From Bacteroidaceae bacterium (GTDB lineage Bacteria; Bacteroidota; Bacteroidia; Bacteroidales; Bacteroidaceae), in the NCBI GenBank assembly GCA_017536765.1, contig JAFXGV010000052.1, positions 1-64,000 on the forward strand: DNA of 64,000 nt, written 5' to 3'. Below are positions 50,945 to 60,523 of the stretch, piece by piece (position 1 is the first letter of the stretch; every line of letters starts with the position of its first letter). Position numbers and translations under genes: made by a program. The notes beneath the pieces were generated by a model. That model searched no databases, was not told the DNA's origin, and saw only the letters and a program-made list of their open reading frames with translations.

Positions 50945-52249
50945 GTTCCATTGCAGGATTATAACCTCTTTTGTGTCATTGCCTGTGGCACATTGCGCTG
51001 CAAGGCGCTCTCCCACCACCCACACTATTCGGCCCGTGGCATCGGTTACAACTAACTGCTGTTCTTTCTCTATTATGCTCATCTTGCGGTCGGTCATATA
51101 GTCGCTCAGCAGTTTGCTGCCGCGCATACCAAACGGGGTAAAGCGGTCGCCCTGTTGCCAATGGCGCAGCGTGAGCGGTTGTTTTGCCTTTGCGGCATCT
51201 ATGGTGGCAAAGTTTTTCTCTTTTATGATATTCCCGTCAAATGGTTGTAATGTGCAGGTGAGGATGCCTTGCGTGGTGGTTATTTCGCTATCGGTTGATA
51301 TTTCCGTAGGTTGCAGTGCGCTCCTGTCGCTTGGGGTTATTATAAGGGTATTGCGGTCTTTTATTACATCCCATTGGCCGTTGCTGAATGTGCGCCCGCT
51401 GTCGCCGTTTATAGCTTCGGTAATATCCTTTATTTGTGCGGCATTGAAAGCAAGCGGTTGCAGTATTTCGTATATTACGGCCTGTGGCGATGGCTCCTCT
51501 TTCAGTTTCCCAACATATATGATGTTGTCTTGCTTCACTCGTGCGATGCTTTCCGATATAGCTTTTGCATATACCTTCTCGGCCTCGCTCACCCGCTCGG
51601 CGGTTTGTGCAATGCTCTCGGCTGCCGATGGGTTTATCTGCTGCATAAGCGGGAGTATCTCCAGGCGTATCTTGTTGCGCGTGAAATCGGTTTCAAGGTT
51701 GGTGCTGTCGGTCACATACTCCTCTCCGCGCCATTCGAGGTACTCGGTTATCTCCTTGCGGCCCACGCAAAGCAGCGGGCGTATGATGTACCCGTTCTTG
51801 GGCTGTATGCCGTGCAATCCTTTTATGCCTGTTCCGCGCAGCAAGTTCAGCAGCAGGGTTTCGGCACTGTCGTCGCGGTGGTGGGCCACGGCGATGGCGG
51901 CGGCAGCCGTTTCGCTGCGCAGCTTCTCAAACGCATCGTAGCGTAGCTCGCGCGCAGCCATCTCAATAGATATTCCTTTCTCTGCGGCATAACCCGCAGT
52001 GTCGAAATCTGTCACAAGCAGCGGGATGTTGTGCCTGTGGCACAGGGCGCGCACAAAATTCTCGTCGCGCATACTCTCTTCGCCACGCAGATGAAAATTG
52101 CAGTGTATGGCGTGGCAGCTGTAACCGAGCTTCTTCAGCACCATAAGAAGAGCAACGGAGTCGGCTCCGCCGCTGAGGGCAACCAGCACCTTTCTGCCCG
52201 GTGCAAGCAATCCTTTCTGCTCAATGAATTTAGCTACCTTGTGAATCAT
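50939..52249 (-). CDS. tilS: tRNA(Ile)-lysidine synthase
   Basis: The 436-residue protein has the PP-loop ATP site VALSGGADSVALLMVL (about residues 23-38) near the N-terminus, the HCNFHLRGEES and AVAHHRDDSAETLLLNLLRGTG signatures, and a C-terminal TilS domain. It puts lysine on C34 of tRNA-Ile (CAU), changing it to read AUA. Promoter box TATCTTCG at 52269-52276 (minus). tRNA-Cys lies divergently upstream. Confidence 0.95.
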   Translation of the reverse strand: MIHKVAKFIEQKGLLAPGRKVLVALSGGADSVALLMVLKKLGYSCHAIHCNFHLRGEESMRDENFVRALCHRHNIPLLVTDFDTAGYAAEKGISIEMAARELRYDAFEKLRSETAAAAIAVAHHRDDSAETLLLNLLRGTGIKGLHGIQPKNGYIIRPLLCVGRKEITEYLEWRGEEYVTDSTNLETDFTRNKIRLEILPLMQQINPSAAESIAQTAERVSEAEKVYAKAISESIARVKQDNIIYVGKLKEEPSPQAVIYEILQPLAFNAAQIKDITEAINGDSGRTFSNGQWDVIKDRNTLIITPSDRSALQPTEISTDSEITTTQGILTCTLQPFDGNIIKEKNFATIDAAKAKQPLTLRHWQQGDRFTPFGMRGSKLLSDYMTDRKMSIIEKEQQLVVTDATGRIVWVVGERLAAQCATGNDTKEVIILQWNK

Positions 52250-52268
52250 ATTCTCCCTTATTCTGCTG

Positions 52269-52276
52269 CGAAGATA
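52269..52276 (-). promoter_or_regulatory. Putative -7 box of tilS
   Basis: TATCTTCG on the minus strand, 20 nt before the tilS ATG; the same octamer as before ruvB, prfB and engB. Confidence 0.5.
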
Positions 52277-52347
52277 GGTTATAAAGTTGATATTTCTCGC
52301 AATTTGCCCAAAAAGCTATGGCTTGCAATAAAAAATGCTGTTGATAA

Positions 52348-52379
52348 TTTGCCGTTTATGAAAAATAGCATTACCTTTG
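52348..52379 (+). promoter_or_regulatory. Promoter of tRNA-Cys
   Basis: TTTG at 52348-52351, a 20-nt spacer, then TACCTTTG at 52372-52379, with the mature tRNA beginning 38 nt later: the same layout as for tRNA-Asp. Confidence 0.75.
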
Positions 52380-52416
52380 TGACTGCAAAACGAGGAGTAT
52401 GCCTTGTAGAGCACTT

Positions 52417-52488
52417 GGTACCTTGGATGAGTGGCTTAGTCAGTGGTCTGCAAAACCATGTACGGCGGTTCGAATCCGCCAGGTACCT
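52417..52488 (+). tRNA. tRNA-Cys (GCA)
   Basis: A cloverleaf beginning GGTACCTTGGATGAG and ending AGGTACC plus discriminator U, the identity base of cysteine tRNAs. The anticodon stem-loop GTGGT-CTGCAAA-ACCAT gives anticodon GCA, and the T arm reads GGCGGTTCGAATCCGCC. CCA is not encoded. Consensus promoter upstream, hairpin terminator 4 nt downstream. Confidence 0.96.
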
Positions 52489-52492
52489 CAGG

Positions 52493-52518
52493 AGCACCGC
52501 AGTTGCGGTGCTTTTTTT
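52493..52518 (+). terminator. Terminator of tRNA-Cys
   Basis: AGCACCGCA (52493-52501) pairs with TGCGGTGCT (52504-52512) and is followed by a run of Ts. The next gene starts at 52532, only 14 nt later, so that gene is either read through or uses a start within this region. Confidence 0.85.
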
Positions 52519-52531
52519 ATTTATCTATTCT

Positions 52532-53068
52532 ATGGCAGATAACTATTTGGAAAAGAAGATGGAACAGCACAAGGCGCGTGTCGTTTCGCAGGCAGCGGCC
52601 AAGAGAAGTAATTTGTACTCTCTATTGGAGCATTCGCTGTGCCGTGGTGCATTTGATGCTTACATGGTGCGCGAGGATCAACTTGTGCGCATCGTGGGGG
52701 CGGCTGCAAGAACAGCTACGTCTATCCATTTCCGCTTTAGATTTGTTATGGGTGATGAGGCAGCCGCTTTGCGTTCCTGTAATAACGAAATGGTGAAGGC
52801 AACTGCATATATTGCCATTTGCTCTTGTGACTCCTCCTCGGCCGACTATATGATACTTGGCAGGGTGGTGCAGGCGATGTTGCTGCAGGCTGCTGAAATT
52901 GGGCTGTGTGGCGCTATTGCTGCGGCAGATGCCATAGCCGTGGCAGGTGAGGCCCTGAATACGCCCCAGGCACCGCTTGCGCTGCTTGCGTTTGGCCGCA
53001 GTGCTGAACCGCTTCTTCCTTTTGAAACGGCAGTTTCCGACAGTGATATTAAGGAATTTATAATATAA
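52532..53068 (+). CDS. Nitroreductase-like flavoprotein
   Basis: The 178-residue product starts MADNYLEKKMEQHKARV. From residue 38 the pattern follows the nitroreductase fold: SLCRGAFDAYMVREDQLVRIVGAAARTATS, then a strand AYIAICSCD, DYMILGRVVQAMLLQAAEIGLCGAI as the long core helix, and LALLAFGRSAEPLLP near the end. This family uses FMN to reduce quinones or nitro compounds. Some family positions are weak, and the call rests on overall pattern. The gene has no visible promoter of its own after the tRNA-Cys terminator. Confidence 0.62.
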   Translation: MADNYLEKKMEQHKARVVSQAAAKRSNLYSLLEHSLCRGAFDAYMVREDQLVRIVGAAARTATSIHFRFRFVMGDEAAALRSCNNEMVKATAYIAICSCDSSSADYMILGRVVQAMLLQAAEIGLCGAIAAADAIAVAGEALNTPQAPLALLAFGRSAEPLLPFETAVSDSDIKEFII

Positions 53069-53110
53069 AACGACAAATCCCGTTCATTCCGAACGGGATT
53101 TGTTGTTTTA
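53067..53110. terminator. Bidirectional terminator between nitroreductase-like gene and gyrB
   Basis: ACAAATCCCGTTC (53073-53085) pairs with GAACGGGATTTGT (53091-53103) around ATTCC, with AAAAC/GTTTT flanks extending the stem. It serves the two converging genes. Confidence 0.85.
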
Positions 53111-53119
53111 TATCTCTTG

Positions 53120-55096
<1,977 letters not shown>

Positions 55097-55100
55097 TCAA

Positions 55101-55108
55101 CAAAAATA
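55101..55108 (-). promoter_or_regulatory. Putative -7 box of gyrB
   Basis: TATTTTTG on the minus strand, an exact TAnnTTTG match 32 nt before the gyrB ATG. The intergenic 55109-55282 stretch shows no other feature. Just upstream a GCG-rich tract (GCCCGACAG) abuts the box; gyrB promoters are often supercoiling sensitive, which cannot be judged here. Confidence 0.5.
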
Positions 55109-55282
55109 CAAAAAAACGCCCGACAGAGCAAGCGTTTATGACAATATTTTGGCGATTAAAAACGTAGTTTTTATTTTTGATATAAAGGGGCTTGCGGTAT
55201 CGCAGTTTAATGTGCCGGTTTGCTTTGTTGTTGCCTCGTTCTTGTGTGGGGCAGCACTTGGGCTATAGGGTACAACGCGAAA

Positions 55283-55305
55283 AGGCTGGATTGAAAATCC
55301 AGCCT
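55283..55305 (-). terminator. Terminator of the tRNA-Glu/rpsT transcript
   Basis: AGGCTGGATT (55283-55292) pairs with AATCCAGCCT (55296-55305) around GAA, 29 nt after the rpsT stop on the minus strand. The T-run after the stem is short (TTTTCG). Confidence 0.65.
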
Positions 55306-55333
55306 CTCGTAGGTAAATATATGTTTCTAAAAA

Positions 55334-55588
55334 TTAGGCTAACTTTGCGATTCTTGCACACAAACCCGATTTGAGGTTTGCAGCCTTGTTCTTGTGGATT
55401 AAGCCACGTTTAGCCATTCTGTCGAGCATTTTCTGTACCTCGGGGAATTTAGCCAAAGCCTCGTTCTTGTCGGTGATAGCGCGGAGACCGCGAACTGCCG
55501 AACGCATATTTTTACCGAAATAACGGTTCTGAAGATTTCTCTTCTCTGTCTGTCTGATTCTTTTAAGTGATGATTTGTGGTTTGCCAT
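55334..55588 (-). CDS. rpsT: 30S ribosomal protein S20
   Basis: The 84-residue basic protein starts [20 protein letters not shown] and ends in the helical segment [23 protein letters not shown]: the standard S20 layout (three long helices) and length. It binds 16S rRNA early in 30S assembly. An upstream in-frame extension runs through the tRNA-Glu gene and is not coding. The ATG lies only 30 nt after the tRNA-Glu 3' end with no separate promoter, so the mRNA is made from a joint tRNA-mRNA transcript. Confidence 0.97.
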   Translation of the reverse strand: MANHKSSLKRIRQTEKRNLQNRYFGKNMRSAVRGLRAITDKNEALAKFPEVQKMLDRMAKRGLIHKNKAANLKSGLCARIAKLA

Positions 55589-55618
55589 CTCTTTATAATT
55601 ATTTTCTAGTTTTACTTG

Positions 55619-55690
55619 TAGCCCATAGGGGAATCGAACCCCTCTTTCAAGAATGAAAATCTTGCGTCCTAGCCGATAGACGAATGGGCC
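55619..55690 (-). tRNA. tRNA-Glu (UUC)
   Basis: On the minus strand a 72-nt cloverleaf begins GGCCCATTCGTCTATCGG and ends ATGGGCT plus discriminator A. The anticodon stem-loop CAAGA-TTTTCAT-TCTTG gives anticodon TTC, and the T arm reads GGGGTTCGATTCCCC. The G1-U72 pair also occurs in other Bacteroidota glutamate tRNAs as I recall them. CCA is not encoded. rpsT follows directly. Confidence 0.95.
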
Positions 55691-55749
55691 GGCCTTCGTT
55701 TTTTGCTCTTTTGGAGCGTGCAAGCACTATTTGATGCTTAAAGCGACTG

Positions 55750-55780
55750 CAAAGGTAAAACCTTTTTTTGAATTGGCAAA
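55750..55780 (-). promoter_or_regulatory. Consensus promoter of tRNA-Glu/rpsT
   Basis: On the minus strand TTTG (55777-55780), a spacer of exactly 19 nt, then TACCTTTG (55750-55757). Identical in layout to the tRNA-Asp promoter. It drives tRNA-Glu and, through it, rpsT. Confidence 0.8.
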
Positions 55781-55799
55781 GGATTTGCCGAATTTTTTG

Positions 55800-55807
55800 T
55801 AGTTTTG
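55800..55807 (+). promoter_or_regulatory. Putative -7 box of recO
   Basis: TAGTTTTG, an exact TAnnTTTG match, 58 nt before the recO ATG and back to back with the tRNA-Glu promoter on the other strand. Confidence 0.5.
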
Positions 55808-55865
55808 TATGCTGTAAACGGGCAATAACTCTTTATTATTGCTGTTTTTGTGCAAAAAAGAGGCT

Positions 55866-56594
55866 ATGAACGATAAATTCGAGGGGGTTGTGTTGCGCTC
55901 AATCAAGTACAACGACAATCTTATGATAACCGACATATACACGCGGCAACAGGGGCGCAGAGCCTTCCTGTTGCCCGTAACGCACAGCAAGAAGGCACGT
56001 GTGCGCAATGTGCTGTTCCAGCCTCTCTCGATGGTTGCTTTCACTGCGCCGCAGCGGGGAGCAAGGCGTTTGGTAAGGATAGCCGATGCGCAACCATATC
56101 TGCTCTATTCGTCGATACCGTACGACATAGTGAAATCCTCCATTGCGCTCTATCTTGCCGAGGTGCTCACCTACACATTGCGCGAGGAGGAACAGGATGA
56201 GGCTCTTTTCACGTTCATTGACAGGGCATTGGTGTGGTTCGACTCCGTTACCGAGGGCTATGCCGATTTTCACCTTGTGTTTATGGCGCAGTTGCTCCGT
56301 TTCATAGGTATTGCACCCAACCTCAACAACATTACCGCCAACAGCTATTTCGATTTGCAGGCGGGCCTGCTTGTGCGTGAGCATCCTTTGCATCCGCATT
56401 TTCTGCTGCCTGCCGCCACGCAGAATTTTGTGCGCCTCTTCAATACCGACTTCCTCTCGGTACGTACCCTTGCATTAAACGGAGAACTGCGAGGGCAATT
56501 CCTCGCAGTTCTCGAAGAGTATTATCGCTTGCACATCCCCGATTTTCCCGCCTTGCGGTCGGGCGAGGTGTTGCGCGAGCTTTTTCGTTCTTAG
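55866..56594 (+). CDS. recO: DNA repair protein RecO
   Basis: The 242-residue product has the RecO N-terminal OB fold (FEGVVLRSIKYNDNLMITDIYTRQQG split over residues 4-29) and the helical C-terminal part. The zinc-binding cysteines of some RecO proteins are absent, as in many Bacteroidota. RecO loads RecA onto SSB-coated DNA with RecR (20249-20869). An open extension to 55839 is not preferred because MNDKFEG matches the family start. The last 4 nt overlap the convergent yqeY gene. Confidence 0.92.
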   Translation: MNDKFEGVVLRSIKYNDNLMITDIYTRQQGRRAFLLPVTHSKKARVRNVLFQPLSMVAFTAPQRGARRLVRIADAQPYLLYSSIPYDIVKSSIALYLAEVLTYTLREEEQDEALFTFIDRALVWFDSVTEGYADFHLVFMAQLLRFIGIAPNLNNITANSYFDLQAGLLVREHPLHPHFLLPAATQNFVRLFNTDFLSVRTLALNGELRGQFLAVLEEYYRLHIPDFPALRSGEVLRELFRS

Positions 56595-57040
56595 GCAAGC
56601 AGTTGCTTCACAATGGCCGATATCACCTTGCCATCGGCCTTGCCTGCAAGCTGTTTTGTGGCAACGCCCATTACCTTGCCCATATCCTGTGGTTTGCAGG
56701 CTCCTACCTGTGCTATAATATCCTTTAGTGCAGCGGTAATTTCCTCCTCGCTCATCTGCTTGGGCAGGTATTTCTCCATAACGGCCACCTGTGCAAGCTC
56801 TTCATCGGCAAGGTCGTTGCGCCCCTGGCTGCGGAACAGCTCGGCCGACTCCTTTCCCTGCTTTGCAAGTTTTTGAATGGCCTTTATGGCTGTCTCGTAG
56901 CTCACGGTGTCGCCTGCTCCGGGTGCGGTTTTTGCCTCTAAAAGTACCTTCTTTATATTTCTCAACGTGTCGAGGGCCACTTTGTCCTTGGCCTTCATAG
57001 CCTCTTTTATGTCGTTGCTAATAATATCGAAAAGTTCCAT
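56591..57040 (-). CDS. YqeY/GatB-like amidotransferase-domain protein
   Basis: The 149-residue protein matches the YqeY family (MELFDIISNDIKEAMKAKDKVALDTLRNIKKVLLEAK in two pieces, then ALKDIIAQVGACKPQDMGKVMGVATKQLAGKADGK), homologous to the C-terminal tail domain of GatB. Role unknown; often next to cell-division or translation genes. It follows ftsZ by 12 nt and closes the division cluster. Confidence 0.92.
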   Translation of the reverse strand: MELFDIISNDIKEAMKAKDKVALDTLRNIKKVLLEAKTAPGAGDTVSYETAIKAIQKLAKQGKESAELFRSQGRNDLADEELAQVAVMEKYLPKQMSEEEITAALKDIIAQVGACKPQDMGKVMGVATKQLAGKADGKVISAIVKQLLA

Positions 57041-57052
57041 AATGTTATGTTT

Positions 57053-58381
57053 TTATTCGGTTATTTCTGTTTCGTTACTCTCTTCTTTTGTATCCACGCT
57101 CTCGGTAGCGGGCTCCTCCTCGTTGTGTACGGTGCCGGCTGCAATGCCTTTTAACAACTCGAGCTCCTGTATTGTTCTCTTGTACACGGGCGAGTTATCG
57201 ACGGCCGACATAATCTCCTCGTTGTTGAGGCTTGCATCGTCGAATATGAACACCTTGTATTCCTCCTTGTAGAAGGCCTTCTCCATCTCGCTGATGGCCT
57301 TCTCCTCGGCCTCTTGTTTCGCTTTCTCTTCACGTGAAATCTCCTCCTCTTTTGCCTCCTCCTCGGCTATCAAAGGCTCCATTCCGGGGATGTTCTTCAT
57401 ACCGAATCCTGTTGCAAGGATGGTTACCTTCACCTCGCCGGCTTGCAGGTTGTGGTCCTTGCTCAATCCCCATATAACCTCTATGTTGTCGTCCTTGAAC
57501 TTCTCCATAAATTCGTTCACGGCGTTTATCTCCTCCACAAGCATAGGCTCGTTGGGGTTGTAATAGATGTTGAAGAGGATTTTCTTAGATTTGTATATGT
57601 CGTTGTTGTTGAGCAGTGGCGAGTTCATAGCCTTGTCGAACGCCTTTGCAAGGCGGTCATCCCCACTCTCTATACCGTAACTCATAATGGCCACGCCGCC
57701 ATTTTTGAGCACCTTCTTCACATCGCGGAAGTCGAGGTTTATGGTACCGCGTGCCGTTATGATCTCGGCAATGCTCTTGGTGGCAGTGGTGAGCACATCG
57801 TCCACCTTGCGGAAGCCCTCCTCAATGTCCAGTTTGGGGTATATGTCGAGCAGGCGCTCGTTGTTTATCACAAGCAGGGCATCGACGTGCTTTGCAATCT
57901 CCGACACGCCGCGCAGGGCCTGTTTTATCTTCTTTCCCATCTCGAATTTGAAGGGGATGGTTACAATACCAATTGTGAGTATGCCCATCTCCTTGGCTAT
58001 CTGGGCTACTACGGGTGCCGCACCGGTGCCTGTACCACCGCCCATTCCGGCAGTGATGAATGCCATCTTGGTGCCGTCGTTGAACAGTTTTTCTATCTGT
58101 TCGCGGCTCTCCTCGGCTGCCATATGTGCCACAGCAGGATCGTTACCGGCGCCGAGGCCTTCGGTTACGTTTTCGCCAAGCTGCACTTTCATAGGAATAT
58201 TAGAGTGGTTCAGCGCCTGTATGTCGGTATTGCAGATAACGAATGATACGTTGTGAATACCTTTGTTGTACATATTCTCAACAGCATTGCTACCGCCACC
58301 GCCTACACCTATTACCTTTATAATTCTGGGGGCATCTGTGGGTATTGCAAAGGGCAGGCCCTTGTTCTCTTCTTCGTTCAT
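57053..58381 (-). CDS. ftsZ: Cell division protein FtsZ
   Basis: The 442-residue tubulin homologue has the GTP-binding motifs KVIGVGGGGSNAVENM, the tubulin signature GMGGGTGTGAAP (about residues 113-124) and the synergy loop NLDFRDVKKVL. After a charged linker (about 325-385) comes a partner-binding-like segment SPVYKRT (about 396-402) followed by some 40 more residues with an acidic tail ending NETEITE, so the usual extreme C-terminal peptide is not at the end. FtsZ polymerises into the division ring; it follows ftsA by 32 nt. Confidence 0.97.
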   Translation of the reverse strand: MNEEENKGLPFAIPTDAPRIIKVIGVGGGGSNAVENMYNKGIHNVSFVICNTDIQALNHSNIPMKVQLGENVTEGLGAGNDPAVAHMAAEESREQIEKLFNDGTKMAFITAGMGGGTGTGAAPVVAQIAKEMGILTIGIVTIPFKFEMGKKIKQALRGVSEIAKHVDALLVINNERLLDIYPKLDIEEGFRKVDDVLTTATKSIAEIITARGTINLDFRDVKKVLKNGGVAIMSYGIESGDDRLAKAFDKAMNSPLLNNNDIYKSKKILFNIYYNPNEPMLVEEINAVNEFMEKFKDDNIEVIWGLSKDHNLQAGEVKVTILATGFGMKNIPGMEPLIAEEEAKEEEISREEKAKQEAEEKAISEMEKAFYKEEYKVFIFDDASLNNEEIMSAVDNSPVYKRTIQELELLKGIAAGTVHNEEEPATESVDTKEESNETEITE

Positions 58382-58413
58382 AGTCTTACTGTTTTTGCGT
58401 CATTCGTTATTCG

Positions 58414-59781
58414 TTACTCGTCGTCGCTCTCTTCGTCCTCGGTTATATTGTCCGTGAAATCGGAGAACATATTTATCAGTGTCTGTTGCCATTTGGGCTT
58501 TTTACGAGGCTTTTCGGGCTTCTTTGTTTCTACCTTTTCTTCGGGTTTCTTCTCTTCAACCTTTTTTTCTTCTGCGGGGGTATCTGTCTCGGGCTCGTTA
58601 TTCTCTTCCTCATCCACATTCTCCAGCAACGATAGCTGCACAGGCGTTGCCGGCTCTTTTGCGCCCACCTCCTTGCAGCAGTTTTCTTTGCCTGTGCTCA
58701 ACAGCCCGAAGAGTGTGGGTGTTATGGCATCTGATGCAAGAGAGAGGCCGCTGTCGTTGAAGCAGCGGAGCGAAGGTTCTGTGATTATGCGTGTGTTGTA
58801 CTCCTGCAGGTGCTCGTCGAGCAACGCCTTCAGGTTCTTCAGTTTGGCAGCTCCACCTGTGAAGAATATGTGCCCCACCTTCTCGCCCGAGCTCTCTATC
58901 TGGTGCTTTATGTTCAGCAGTATCTCCTCGATGCGGGCGGCAATTATCTTGTTCAGCGTTTCATTTGCAATGAGGCTGTTGTCGCTGCCTGCTGCACCAT
59001 AGCCCTTGAACATCTTAATGCTCTCGGCCTCTTCGCGTGATATGTGCTGGGTGGATATATCCCTTGTTATGTTTTCGCCACCAAGGGGCAGTACCACCAG
59101 TTTGCGCAGCAGTTCGTTGGTGTATATCGATATGGTGGTGGTTTCGGCACCCATATTCACAAGTGCGCAACTGTGCTTGTCGTCCTTGTTCAGCAGGATA
59201 TCGGCTTCGAGCTTTGCGGCTGTGAAACTATCGACAATCTCAATCTTTGCCATCTCGAAGCTCTCGCCTAACTGCTTCATAAACTGCTCGTTTATGATGA
59301 TGTTAAGGTAGCTGCCCTCTATGCTGCGTGTGTGGAAACCGGTGGGGGCTGTGTTCACGCTGCCATCGAGCTTGTAATCCTGCACAATTACCTGCACCTT
59401 CTGGTATCCCTCGGGAACAACGAACTCGTTATCGTTTTCAATGGCCATTGCATCGATAATTTCGGGGGTAATCTTCTTATACTCGTCGAACTCCCTCTTC
59501 ACTGTCGATTTTACCGAGCGCACCGATATTCCACCTATGGTGGTGTATGCCTTCTCTATTGTCACCTTGTTGTCGAGCTGTGCCTCTAAGCGGTTTATTA
59601 TGTCGGTGAGGCAGGCGCTTGCGGCATCCACGTTGCGCACTACTCCTTTCGATATGAATCCGTCGACAGGCTCGCTTGCGTATGCAATGATATTTATACC
59701 TTCGTATGTGGCAACACCCACCGTGCCTGCCACTTTAGACGAGCCTATCTCTATAGCTGTTATATAATTCTTTGTTCCCAT
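58414..59781 (-). CDS. ftsA: Cell division protein FtsA
   Basis: The 455-residue actin-fold protein begins MGTKNYITAIEIGSSKVAG and has the nucleotide-binding pattern and the SHS2/1C subdomain. It ends with a Lys/Glu/Pro-rich linker of about 50 residues (VEEKKPEEKVETKKPEKPR) and a C-terminal amphipathic helix KWQQTLINMFSDFTDNI, the membrane anchor. FtsA tethers FtsZ to the membrane. The ATG at 59781 is favoured over one 45 nt upstream inside ftsQ because it gives the usual start and abuts the ftsQ stop. Confidence 0.95.
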   Translation of the reverse strand: MGTKNYITAIEIGSSKVAGTVGVATYEGINIIAYASEPVDGFISKGVVRNVDAASACLTDIINRLEAQLDNKVTIEKAYTTIGGISVRSVKSTVKREFDEYKKITPEIIDAMAIENDNEFVVPEGYQKVQVIVQDYKLDGSVNTAPTGFHTRSIEGSYLNIIINEQFMKQLGESFEMAKIEIVDSFTAAKLEADILLNKDDKHSCALVNMGAETTTISIYTNELLRKLVVLPLGGENITRDISTQHISREEAESIKMFKGYGAAGSDNSLIANETLNKIIAARIEEILLNIKHQIESSGEKVGHIFFTGGAAKLKNLKALLDEHLQEYNTRIITEPSLRCFNDSGLSLASDAITPTLFGLLSTGKENCCKEVGAKEPATPVQLSLLENVDEEENNEPETDTPAEEKKVEEKKPEEKVETKKPEKPRKKPKWQQTLINMFSDFTDNITEDEESDDE

Positions 59782-59782
59782 A

Positions 59783-60517
59783 TCATTTATCTCTTTTGGT
59801 ACAAATAACCTGTTTGTCAAATTCAATATTTATCTTTTTATACTTGTTCCACCCAATGGTGTTAAGCCCTTTCCGGTAGAATTTTCTCAATTTGTCGAGT
59901 TTCTTCTCCAAGTTATCCACGGTGCCGAGCTCTATCGTGTGGTTGCCAATGCGGGGAATGAGCAACACCTCTTTTTTGGCCGTGAAGAATATCTGCTCAA
60001 TCTGCTCGTTCCAGAAACGGTTGTCCTGCAGGAATCTCGCAATGGTGAGCAACTCCTTATCGGCCATTTCGGTGGTGATGAAACCGTTGGCAACAGGCAG
60101 GTACATTGCATTGCTTATACCATCGATGACGGCCCCCTTGCTGTCTATGTGAAACTCTCTGCCGTTTATGTCGAACACCTGCATAATGGGTATTTTGCAG
60201 TCGATGTCTATGCCTATGTAACCGCGGTGTGTTTTGTAGGCTTGGCACTCTTCCACTACCGACAGCTTGCCTATGATTGCTTCAATGGCTTGGCAATTGG
60301 CATTTTCGATGGGCTTGTTCACGGGGTTTATGCCTTTGGCTGCTAATAGCGATGCTATCTTTTCGTCGGTAAGGGCTCCCGAACCGCCATCGGTGATGCT
60401 TATCTTCAGCCCTTTGCACAGCGCTCCCTCCTCCTCTTTGGTGAGAAAGAGCAGGGCAAAGGCTATGTAGCCCACGGCTATCACTGCCACACTGTATATA
60501 AGTATCTTCTTAAACAT
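59783..60517 (-). CDS. ftsQ: Cell division protein FtsQ
   Basis: The 244-residue protein has one N-terminal membrane segment (KKILIYSVAVIAVGYIAFAL) followed by a periplasmic POTRA-like region (SLLAAKGINPVNKPIENANC) and the FtsQ beta domain. It is short and diverged, as usual in Bacteroidota, so the assignment rests partly on its position between murC and ftsA. FtsQ links cytoplasmic and periplasmic division proteins. Confidence 0.9.
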   Translation of the reverse strand: MFKKILIYSVAVIAVGYIAFALLFLTKEEEGALCKGLKISITDGGSGALTDEKIASLLAAKGINPVNKPIENANCQAIEAIIGKLSVVEECQAYKTHRGYIGIDIDCKIPIMQVFDINGREFHIDSKGAVIDGISNAMYLPVANGFITTEMADKELLTIARFLQDNRFWNEQIEQIFFTAKKEVLLIPRIGNHTIELGTVDNLEKKLDKLRKFYRKGLNTIGWNKYKKINIEFDKQVICTKRDK

Positions 60518-60523
60518 CCCTCG

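Noticed and set aside
55192..55374. Short ORF between gyrB and rpsT
   Set aside because: 60 codons with no domain, overlaps the rpsT terminator and the 3' end of rpsT.
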